A stretch of 6,450 nt of DNA from the NCBI GenBank assembly GCA_900549325.1, contig UROI01000033.1, positions 1 through 6,450 on the forward strand. Reading direction: 5' to 3'. Source of the stretch: an uncultured Mycoplasmatota bacterium. GTDB taxonomy: Bacteria; Bacillota_I; Bacilli_A; RF39; UBA660. The stretch's first letter is position 1; every line of letters begins with the position of its first letter. This document shows, piece by piece, positions 1 through 5,546 of this stretch. The notes beneath the pieces were generated by a model. It was given only the letters and a program-made list of their open reading frames with translations, was not told the DNA's origin and ran no database searches. The position numbers were made by a program, and so were the translations under genes.

Positions 1-49
1 TCTTTTTAATAACCCTCTTTTTTATTAATGTCTACTATTTGGGGTTCAC

Positions 50-538
50 ATCAAAGGAACATTCTTTTTATGTAAGAATTATATAAAAAATAACAAAGAA
101 CTAATAAATAAAATGATAGAAAATGGTCATTCTATCGGTAATCATACTGCTTCTCACCTATCCATGCCTAGCTTAGCCTCTAAAGAAAACTTCTCTAAAT
201 ATTTAGAAGAAATAATTTCAGTCGAAGATATTTTTAAAGAAGTAACTGGTAGAGAAATGGATAAAATATATAGAGAACCACGTGGTGAATTTTCAAAAAG
301 AAGTTTAAGTATAATGAAAGATTTAGGATATAGTACCTACTTTTGGAGTTCAGCATATAAAGATTGGGATGATAAACTAACTAAAGAAGAAGCACTTACT
401 TCTATGATAGAAAGAGTACATAATGGAGCAATATACTTACTACACCCTACTAGTAAGGGGAACTATTTAGCACTAGAGGAGTTTATTAAAACTATGAAAA
501 ATAAAGGATATACCTTTGATTTAGTAAAGAACATCTAA
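50..538 (+). pseudogene. pdaA: PdaA-like polysaccharide deacetylase, broken at its 5' end
   Basis: This is the C-terminal part of a NodB-fold (carbohydrate esterase 4) deacetylase, closest in pattern to PdaA, which N-deacetylates muramic acid residues for delta-lactam formation in spore cortex peptidoglycan. The first ATG is at 113. Numbering from it, the metal motif H(S/T)xxH is present as HTASH at residues 11-15, the RxPxG motif as REPRG at 54-58, the FWSSAYKDW block at 77-85, and the terminal GAIYLLH block ends at His111. Homology continues upstream of that ATG: the in-frame codons at 50-112 read IKGTFFLCKNYIKNNKELINK, a normal PdaA segment. No ATG, GTG or TTG lies between the in-frame TAA at 26-28 and 113. 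The catalytic TFDxG motif should lie about 20 residues further up, beyond the window edge. I infer a frameshift or 5' decay. A 141-residue product from 113 would lack the catalytic Asp. The fold is certain; loss of function is likely but depends on sequence beyond the edge. Confidence 0.75.
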
Positions 539-539
539 A

Positions 540-560
540 TATATAAGTTATGCTTATATA
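540..560 (+). other. AT-rich hairpin after the deacetylase stop
   Basis: An 8-bp perfect stem, TATATAAG (540-547) with CTTATATA (553-560), has a 5-nt loop and starts just after the TAA at 536-538. No T-run follows on either strand, so it is at best a weak terminator or an RNA 3'-end stabiliser. Confidence 0.4.
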
Positions 561-580
561 TGATAGATATGGTTGATATA

Positions 581-616
581 TTTATTTGAGACAATTAACA
601 TATTGGCTCAAATAAA
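581..616. repeat. Long imperfect inverted repeat between convergent genes
   Basis: A 10-bp outer stem (581-590 with 607-616), one A-G mismatch, and a 4-bp inner stem (592-595 with 602-605) close a 6-nt loop. It sits in the non-coding gap between the deacetylase remnant and the convergent LTA synthase gene. There is no T-tract on either side, so it is not a classic intrinsic terminator. It may act as a 3'-end structure for read-through transcripts, or as a protein-binding site. Confidence 0.45.
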
Positions 617-655
617 CACTAATAAGACTTACATAGTGAGGCTTATAGTGAACAT

Positions 656-687
656 AAAAAAGAAAAGCATACTGTTACTTTTCTTTT
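656..687 (-). terminator. Weak intrinsic terminator of the LTA synthase gene
   Basis: A 10-bp stem pairs AAAAGAAAAG (658-667) with CTTTTCTTTT (678-687) around a 10-nt loop. The gene's stop codon (675-677) lies in the loop. On the - strand the 3' arm runs straight into more Ts, ending CTTTTCTTTTTT. The stem has only two G-C pairs, so it would be weak. On the + strand it is followed by ATTTTAATA and could also slow transcripts coming from the left. Confidence 0.45.
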
Positions 688-2585
688 ATTTTAATATATT
701 TATATTCATTATTAGTAATCATACTGTTACTAAAAGAAATTTTATTTTGGATAATTTTATTAATATTATCGACATAATTACTATCACCAGTGCCAACATA
801 CTCGTTAGTAATGCTATTATATCTTCCTCTATCAGTTATCCAAGATCTATTGCTTAGTATAACTAGGCCATCGCTATCAGATAGCAAATCGGTACCCGCA
901 AAAAGGCGTGAATCGTAATCTATTCCAAATAAATTATATACTGTTGGAAGAAGATCCATTGACATGCCAACCTTATCTATTTCTACCCTACTCAAATTAT
1001 TGTTCCAAATAATTAAAGAATTATGATTTATTTCAAACAGATTGTCTCTTTTATAAGTAGATAATTCATTCATTTCGTTAAGGGATAAAGCATATGGATA
1101 ATGATCTGCTGTTAAAATTATTACTGTATCGCCGAGTTTGCCAGTCTCGTCTAATTTACTAATTAAAAGTTCTAAAGCTCTATCCAGTTCAATTTGCGTA
1201 GCTAGATATGCTGCTGAAGGGGTACTAAAGTTTAAATTTTCTACTAGGTTCTTGTTTTTGTTAGCAATGTAGTTACTAGTGAAATTATATTCCATATGGC
1301 CCGACACTGTCATATAATAGGTCATGAATGGCCCGTCGCTATCAATATAGTCTGTGTATGTTTCTTTTATCATTTCTACGTCACTCTCAGGCCATACATC
1401 ACAGTTAATGTTTAAATCCATCTCGCAGGCTTTAAAATTGCTGAAGCCTATTGACTTTAAATACTTGTATCGGTTCTGAAAATAGCCACTGTGATCGTGA
1501 TAGGCATAAGTATTATAATCGATGCTTTTAAAACTGTTTGCAAGTCCATATGGGAAACTGTTGGTGCCACTTTTCCATATGTCAAGTGAGTTGATGCTGG
1601 GATACAAGGCTGTGTCGGCCTGAAACTCTCCACCTATGGTGCTTAAAAAATAAGGTACGTAATAATTATTGAATACAAAGCCATTGTTAGTGAGTTTATA
1701 TAATGTCGGAGTGAGGTCCTCTCTTACACCGATGGTACTGAATGACTCTGCAACTACAAAGATAAGATTTTTGTTCTTGAATATACCGGTATATTCATTT
1801 TTTCTGGTGCCAGGATTGTTTTCAATATATTGTTTTATGTTGCTATCGATGTTGGTATCAAAGGCCAAGTTAAGCGTATTTTTATCGTAGGTGACTGCCT
1901 CATATACCTGGTTAGTGGTGTCTTCTTCTGAACTAACGCTAATTATTTTGTCTTCAAAACCGAATATTGTTCTATATAAGTCCAGTTCAAAAGCTGGAAT
2001 GACACCGAGTTTTTGTATATTGAGATTATTATTATTAATATTATGATATAAATCATAGGCTGCTAAGGTAGTTCCTTTTTGGGTGTTAATGTATAGGGTG
2101 TATCCTAGTAGGCTAAGAGGAATAAGAACCATGTAGCAGAATAAATATGATTTATCTTTTAGAGTTATATTGAAACTAATCTTTTTTCTAAATACAATAA
2201 GAAATATCAGTGGCAAGAAACTTATGATAATTCCATATAAATTATTAAAGATTATTTTAAAAGTTTCTCCTAAAAAATCTACTGCCTGATCTGAAAGAGA
2301 AAACATCTGTAGTGTCATAAATGAATCCATGGAATTTTTTATAACGAATTGAAATGAAAATATAAGGCATATGAAAGTATATAGTATATAATTTATTATT
2401 TTACTAACTCTGCTATTAAATAATGTAGTTAGAAGTGTAATAACAAAGGAAGATAATAATATGTGAATAAAAATAATTATTGTTGTATCGCAAGTGAAAG
2501 TATCGAGTATTAATGCTCTAAATGTTAATTCTAAAAAAGATAATAGAAAGATATTTATCAAATTGATTTTAATAATTTTGTTCAT
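675..2585 (-). CDS. LTA synthase family membrane sulfatase-fold enzyme
   Basis: This 636-residue membrane protein belongs to the alkaline phosphatase/sulfatase superfamily, lipoteichoic acid synthase branch. Such enzymes move glycerol-phosphate from phosphatidylglycerol onto a glycolipid-anchored polymer outside the cell. Five hydrophobic helices lie at about 7-28, 34-55, 63-84, 113-133 and 148-166, followed by an extracellular catalytic domain from about 270. Metal and catalytic residues are visible: Glu280 (VVAES), nucleophile Thr316 (LSTIGGEF), His430 (SGHMEY) and Asp494-His495 (TADHYPY). Thr316 to Arg372 is 56 residues, as from Thr300 to Arg356 in Staphylococcus aureus LtaS. The Trp354 position is Gln370 here. 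The length is normal for LtaS (about 640). The start is supported by AGAGAGG seven bases upstream of the ATG. It is monocistronic with its own promoter, following the terminator of the tgt operon. The family is certain; whether it makes true LTA or transfers glycerol-phosphate to another acceptor cannot be told from sequence. Confidence 0.93.
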   Translation of the reverse strand: MNKIIKINLINIFLLSFLELTFRALILDTFTCDTTIIIFIHILLSSFVITLLTTLFNSRVSKIINYILYTFICLIFSFQFVIKNSMDSFMTLQMFSLSDQAVDFLGETFKIIFNNLYGIIISFLPLIFLIVFRKKISFNITLKDKSYLFCYMVLIPLSLLGYTLYINTQKGTTLAAYDLYHNINNNNLNIQKLGVIPAFELDLYRTIFGFEDKIISVSSEEDTTNQVYEAVTYDKNTLNLAFDTNIDSNIKQYIENNPGTRKNEYTGIFKNKNLIFVVAESFSTIGVREDLTPTLYKLTNNGFVFNNYYVPYFLSTIGGEFQADTALYPSINSLDIWKSGTNSFPYGLANSFKSIDYNTYAYHDHSGYFQNRYKYLKSIGFSNFKACEMDLNINCDVWPESDVEMIKETYTDYIDSDGPFMTYYMTVSGHMEYNFTSNYIANKNKNLVENLNFSTPSAAYLATQIELDRALELLISKLDETGKLGDTVIILTADHYPYALSLNEMNELSTYKRDNLFEINHNSLIIWNNNLSRVEIDKVGMSMDLLPTVYNLFGIDYDSRLFAGTDLLSDSDGLVILSNRSWITDRGRYNSITNEYVGTGDSNYVDNINKIIQNKISFSNSMITNNEYKYIKIKEK

Positions 2586-2605
2586 AGTTCTGCCTCTCTA
2601 AGGTA

Positions 2606-2634
2606 AGTATATCACATGAAAATAGCCTTGTAAA
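2606..2634 (-). promoter_or_regulatory. Near-consensus promoter of the LTA synthase gene
   Basis: On the - strand, TTTACA (2629-2634) and TATACT (2606-2611) are separated by exactly 17 bp. Each hexamer matches the sigma-A consensus at 5 of 6 bases. TGA immediately precedes the -10, giving an extended -10 (TGn). Expected transcription start is near 2599, leaving a leader of only about 14 nt that is almost all ribosome binding site (AGAGAGG, 2593-2599). Confidence 0.82.
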
Positions 2635-2668
2635 GACTAATAATTCGCCATTTTATTTGGCTTATGTT

Positions 2669-2706
2669 AAAAATAACATTTCATAATTTTAGTAATGAAA
2701 TGTTAT
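2669..2706 (-). terminator. Intrinsic terminator of the tgt operon
   Basis: A perfect 12-bp inverted repeat, ATAACATTTCAT (2673-2684) and ATGAAATGTTAT (2695-2706), encloses a 10-nt loop just 9 bases beyond the tgt stop codon. On the - strand the 3' arm ends in a run of five Ts (2669-2673). A second ATGTTAT copy overlaps the tgt stop (2713-2719) and could pair alternatively with 2673-2679. Confidence 0.8.
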
Positions 2707-2715
2707 AAATAAATG

Positions 2716-3825
2716 TTATTTTTTATAGTTCCTATAAAATTCTTCTTTAAAATCTAAGAATCTATCCTCTCTAATAGATACTCTTATATCTTCCATTATT
2801 TTAATTAGGAATCTAAGATTATGAATAGATAAAAGTCTTTGACCAAGAGTCTCTTCTGCTACAAGTAAATGTCTTATGTATGCTTTTGTATAGTTTTTGC
2901 AACATTTGCAATCGCAAGTTTCATCTACTGGTGTGAAGTCTTCTTTATACTTAGCATTTCTTAAATTAATTTTACCATTTCTAGTAAAGGCATGGCCGTG
3001 TCTTGCTAATCTTGTTGGAAGTACGCAATCAAACATATCTATGCCTCTTTCTACGCCTTCAAATAAATCAGTTGGTTCTCCAACGCCCATTAAGTATCTT
3101 GGCTTATCTTTTGGTAAATACTTAATTCCGTATTCTATCATTTTATACATTGTAGGCTTGTCCTCACCGACAGAAGTGCCACCAATAGAATATCCATCAA
3201 AATCAAGTTTTACTGTTTCCTTGCAGGACCATTCTCTAAGGTCCTCGAATTCTCCGCCCTGAACTATGCCAAATAAACTTTGATTAGGATTGTTGAAAAC
3301 AGCCTTTCCTCTCTTAGCCCATCTAAGTGTTCTTTCTACCGACTTTTTCATGTAATCATGTGTAACTGGATATGGTGGACATTCATCGAAACTCATTGCA
3401 ATATCACTATCTAGTTTATTTTGAACTTCAATACTTATCTCTGGTGTTAGAAATAATTTTTCGCCATTAATATGGCTCTTAAAAGTTACGCCCTCTTCGC
3501 TAATATCCTTTGGTTTAGCTAGACTGAATACCTGAAAGCCACCGCAATCAGTAAGTATTGGACCATTGTAATTCATAAATTTGTGAAGACCACCAGCCTT
3601 CTCTACAATATCAGCACCTGGTCTAAGCCATAAATGATAGGTGTTAGAAAGTATTACCGCAGAACCTATTTCTTTTAATTCATCTGGATCTAGTGTTTTA
3701 ACTGTGGCCTGGGTACCAACTGGCATAAACATTGGAGTTTCATAAGTACCATAATTTGTTTCTAAAGTACCATATCTGGCTTCTGTTTTTTCGTCTTTAT
3801 GTAATAATGTATATTTAATTTTCAT
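2716..3825 (-). CDS. tgt: Queuine/preQ1 tRNA-guanine transglycosylase
   Basis: Tgt swaps guanine 34 in the anticodon of GUN-reading tRNAs (Asp, Asn, His, Tyr) for preQ1, the committed tRNA step of queuosine synthesis. The 369 residues match the usual bacterial length. Visible motifs are Asp93 in LTDCGGFQ (general acid/base region), Asp147 in MSFDEC (base recognition), GIVQGG at 186-191, and nucleophile Asp266 in FDCVLPTR. The zinc site is Cys304, Cys306, Cys309 and His335, with exact CxCxxC-x25-H spacing. Two oddities are seen: the usual Ser of TDSGGFQ is Cys94, and an extra Cys308 sits inside the zinc knuckle. The N-terminus aligns with the family from MKIKY, so the ATG at 3825 is sound; a modest AGG lies about 9 bases upstream. 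It is the last gene of the operon, 26 bp after the unknown 161-residue gene and before a strong terminator. No queuosine biosynthesis genes are in the window, so the source of preQ1 or queuine is unknown here. Confidence 0.97.
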   Translation of the reverse strand: MKIKYTLLHKDEKTEARYGTLETNYGTYETPMFMPVGTQATVKTLDPDELKEIGSAVILSNTYHLWLRPGADIVEKAGGLHKFMNYNGPILTDCGGFQVFSLAKPKDISEEGVTFKSHINGEKLFLTPEISIEVQNKLDSDIAMSFDECPPYPVTHDYMKKSVERTLRWAKRGKAVFNNPNQSLFGIVQGGEFEDLREWSCKETVKLDFDGYSIGGTSVGEDKPTMYKMIEYGIKYLPKDKPRYLMGVGEPTDLFEGVERGIDMFDCVLPTRLARHGHAFTRNGKINLRNAKYKEDFTPVDETCDCKCCKNYTKAYIRHLLVAEETLGQRLLSIHNLRFLIKIMEDIRVSIREDRFLDFKEEFYRNYKK

Positions 3826-3840
3826 ATTTGCTACCTAAAT

Positions 3841-3862
3841 AAGGAAGATGTCTATCTTCCTT
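3841..3862 (-). other. Hairpin between the 161-residue gene and tgt
   Basis: A perfect 9-bp inverted repeat (AAGGAAGAT, 3841-3849, and ATCTTCCTT, 3854-3862) with a 4-nt loop covers the stop codon of the upstream gene and ends 15 bases before the tgt ATG. No T-run follows (ATTTAGG on the - strand). It is therefore more likely an RNA-processing, stabilising or translation-modulating hairpin than a full terminator. Confidence 0.6.
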
Positions 3863-4337
3863 TACCTTTCTTTTCTTGTTCTTCTTCCATATTCATTTCA
3901 AATACTCGCCTAAACATTTCTCTTTGCTTTTTTTCATTAATTGCGTATAATTTTTCTTTATATTCATTAATAATTATCTCTAATTTTTTTAGAGTTAAAT
4001 TGAAATAAGTTTTGCCTAAATATTTAACATATGTATTTAACAAATGAATACGAAGATTTTCAGCTTCTTTATACATACTTCTAAATCTTGCTTCACCGTC
4101 ATCAGATTCATCGTCATAAGTGGTATTAAGTTCAAGCAGTAATTTAGAAATTTTATTGTTTATTTTTTTCTTAATTAATTTCTCGGTAAGCGTTGGTGAT
4201 ACAAAAACAATTTTGCTAACTTCAATAGCATCATTTCTCTTTACTTTAGGCTTAACATTATAACCATTTTTATTGTATTCTAAGTAAATTACTTCACCGT
4301 TTTTATTATCCTTACTTATAAAATAATTCTTATTCAT
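3852..4337 (-). CDS. Unrecognised lysine-rich basic protein in the trmD-tgt operon
   Basis: I do not recognise this 161-residue protein. It has no signal peptide or membrane helix, so it should be cytoplasmic. Residues 1-50 look like a small mixed beta region (ISKDNKNGEVIYLEYNKNGY, then SKIVFVSP). Residues 51-71 form a Lys-rich helix. An acidic patch, DDESDDGE, lies at 75-82. Residues 84-145 look like two long amphipathic helices, and the tail is charged (EEEQEKKGKGR). By my count it is strongly Lys-rich, with a net charge of roughly +9, suggesting an RNA or ribosome partner, though this is inference only. Its ATG lies inside the end of trmD (8-base overlap). A strong AGGGGG sits five bases upstream of it, so it is a real gene, probably translationally coupled to TrmD. 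The position between m1G37 and queuosine enzymes suggests a role in tRNA modification or ribosome maturation. A function unrelated to its neighbours is possible. Confidence 0.82.
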   Translation of the reverse strand: MNKNYFISKDNKNGEVIYLEYNKNGYNVKPKVKRNDAIEVSKIVFVSPTLTEKLIKKKINNKISKLLLELNTTYDDESDDGEARFRSMYKEAENLRIHLLNTYVKYLGKTYFNLTLKKLEIIINEYKEKLYAINEKKQREMFRRVFEMNMEEEQEKKGKGR

Positions 4338-5007
4338 GATTTCCCCCTAATAAGTCTGGTCTATTTTCTCTTGTCAATCTAAGTCTTTCATTATATCTAA
4401 ATTCTTCTATATTTTTATGATGGCCACTTAATAATACTTCTGGAACCTTCATACCGCGATATTCTAGCGGCTTCGTATAGTTTGGATAATCTAATAAATT
4501 ATCATCAAAGCTTTCACTAACCAGAGATTCTTTGCTAATTACTCCATCTACCAGTCTAATAACAGAATCCATAACTACCATTGAAGGAAGTTCACCACCG
4601 GTCAAGACATAATCACCAATTGATAATTCTAAATCTACGATAGATTTAATTCTTTCATCAAATCCCTCATAATGACCGCATAAAATAATTATATGCTGAT
4701 ATTTTGACAAATCATAAGCTATCTTTTCTTTAAACATTTTACCAGAAGGTGTCATCATAATAACTAAAGTGTTTTCTTTTTTTAAAGCATCAATAGCTCT
4801 AAAAATAGGATCACACATAAGTACCATACCGCCACCACCGCCATAAGGATAATCGTCAACCTGATTATTACTATACACAGTATAGTCTCTAATATTATGA
4901 ATTCTAATTTGAACTTTGCCGCTATCAAGTGCCCTTTTAATAATTGATTCAGTCAAAAAATTATCATACATATTAGGAAATAAAGTAAGTACATCTATTA
5001 ACACCAT
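4330..5007 (-). CDS. trmD: tRNA (guanine37-N1)-methyltransferase
   Basis: TrmD methylates N1 of G37, 3' of the anticodon, using S-adenosylmethionine, and prevents +1 frameshifting. It is a trefoil-knot (SPOUT) dimer. Visible motifs are DDYPYGGGGGMVL at 51-63, knot segments GHYEGFDERI at 111-120 and SIGDYVLTGGE at 129-139, and SFDDNLLDYPNYTKP at 166-180, in which Asp169 aligns with the catalytic Asp169 of the Haemophilus enzyme. Arg151 is the likely partner arginine. The C-terminal domain ends typically (LLSGHHKNIEEFR, then RPDLLGG). At 225 residues it is slightly shorter than the usual 240-250, with no motif lost. GGTGGTGA just upstream supports the start. It lies 47 bp after rimM, the common rimM-trmD order, but is served by its own promoter in that gap. 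It overlaps the next gene by 8 bases. Confidence 0.97.
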   Translation of the reverse strand: MVLIDVLTLFPNMYDNFLTESIIKRALDSGKVQIRIHNIRDYTVYSNNQVDDYPYGGGGGMVLMCDPIFRAIDALKKENTLVIMMTPSGKMFKEKIAYDLSKYQHIIILCGHYEGFDERIKSIVDLELSIGDYVLTGGELPSMVVMDSVIRLVDGVISKESLVSESFDDNLLDYPNYTKPLEYRGMKVPEVLLSGHHKNIEEFRYNERLRLTRENRPDLLGGNHE

Positions 5008-5033
5008 TAATCACCACCACTAAACTAATTGTT

Positions 5034-5062
5034 ATTATACTAAAATCAGACTAATTAGTCAA
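5034..5062 (-). promoter_or_regulatory. Internal consensus promoter upstream of trmD
   Basis: On the - strand, TTGACT (5057-5062, 5 of 6 consensus) and TATAAT (5034-5039, perfect) are spaced by exactly 17 bp. The -35 lies within the last codons and stop of rimM. Transcription would start near 5027, about 20 nt before the trmD ATG. It should make trmD, the 161-residue gene and tgt partly independent of the upstream methyltransferase and rimM. Confidence 0.82.
5049..5060. promoter_or_regulatory. Perfect 12-bp palindrome overlapping the trmD -35
   Basis: GACTAATTAGTC is its own reverse complement. It covers four of the six -35 bases, much of the spacer and the rimM stop codon. Its position would let a dimeric repressor block the internal promoter. 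No regulator can be named, and 12-bp palindromes do arise by chance in AT-rich DNA. Confidence 0.4.
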
Positions 5063-5546
5063 ACAATCCATCTATATTTTTTATATATATTTTATTGTTA
5101 GTAATATCTATCTTATCAATTAAATTATAATTATACGGAATTAGATAATACTTATCATCTGTATCAATTTTAAGCAAGGTATTTTTATCATATCTTTCAA
5201 TATCACTTACTATTCCTTTTTTCATGTCTTTATATATAACTGTCAAGCCAATAATTTCCTCATCTAAATATTCTTCTTTATTCAAAGTAATATCTTCTTT
5301 ATTTACATAAACATTCTTGCCTTTATATTTTAAGACTTCATTTATGTTTGTATATCCTGTAAAAGTTACCATATCAAAATTCTTATGTTTACGATAAGAA
5401 TTAATTGTTTCCATATCTTTTTTATCAATATATAATTTCATATTTTTTACGAATACTTTTTCTTTATATGGGAACTTGGATAAGATTCTTAGTTCTCCTT
5501 TAATACCATGAGTATTAACTATTTTTCCTATTTTAATTAATTCCAT
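5055..5546 (-). CDS. rimM: 16S rRNA processing / 30S maturation factor
   Basis: RimM binds ribosomal protein S19 and helps fold the 3' head domain of 16S rRNA during 30S assembly. It acts in the cytoplasm and has no catalytic site. The 163 residues are the usual length. The N-terminal beta-barrel opens with the family signature IGKIVNTHGIKGELRI at 6-21. The segment RKHKNFDMVTFTGYTNINEV (52-71) leads to the linker. The C-terminal PRC barrel starts near EEYLDEEIIG (91-100) and ends with YLIPYNYNLIDKIDI and a terminal IKNIDGLFD. The start overlaps the 3' end of the RNA methyltransferase gene by 14 bases. The ribosome binding site is weak (GAG about 9 bases up), so translation probably depends on coupling to that gene. 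The usual neighbours rpsP, ffh, a KH-domain gene and rplS are not adjacent here. Confidence 0.95.
   Translation of the reverse strand: MELIKIGKIVNTHGIKGELRILSKFPYKEKVFVKNMKLYIDKKDMETINSYRKHKNFDMVTFTGYTNINEVLKYKGKNVYVNKEDITLNKEEYLDEEIIGLTVIYKDMKKGIVSDIERYDKNTLLKIDTDDKYYLIPYNYNLIDKIDITNNKIYIKNIDGLFD

Noticed and set aside
573..857. Open frame of 94 codons on the + strand
   Set aside because: Most of it is antisense to the 3' end of the LTA synthase gene. It has no ribosome binding site and a low-complexity Ile/Asn-rich translation typical of AT-rich shadow frames.
1669..1890. Open frame of 73 codons on the + strand
   Set aside because: It is fully antisense to the well-supported catalytic region of the LTA synthase gene and has no recognisable domain.
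2897..3262. Open frame of 121 codons on the + strand
   Set aside because: It is fully antisense to tgt, whose motifs and length are decisive.
3826..3860. PreQ1 riboswitch ahead of tgt
   Set aside because: The gap is only 26 bases and holds a simple hairpin. The preQ1 aptamer pattern (short stem, A-rich tail and pseudoknot sequence) is absent.
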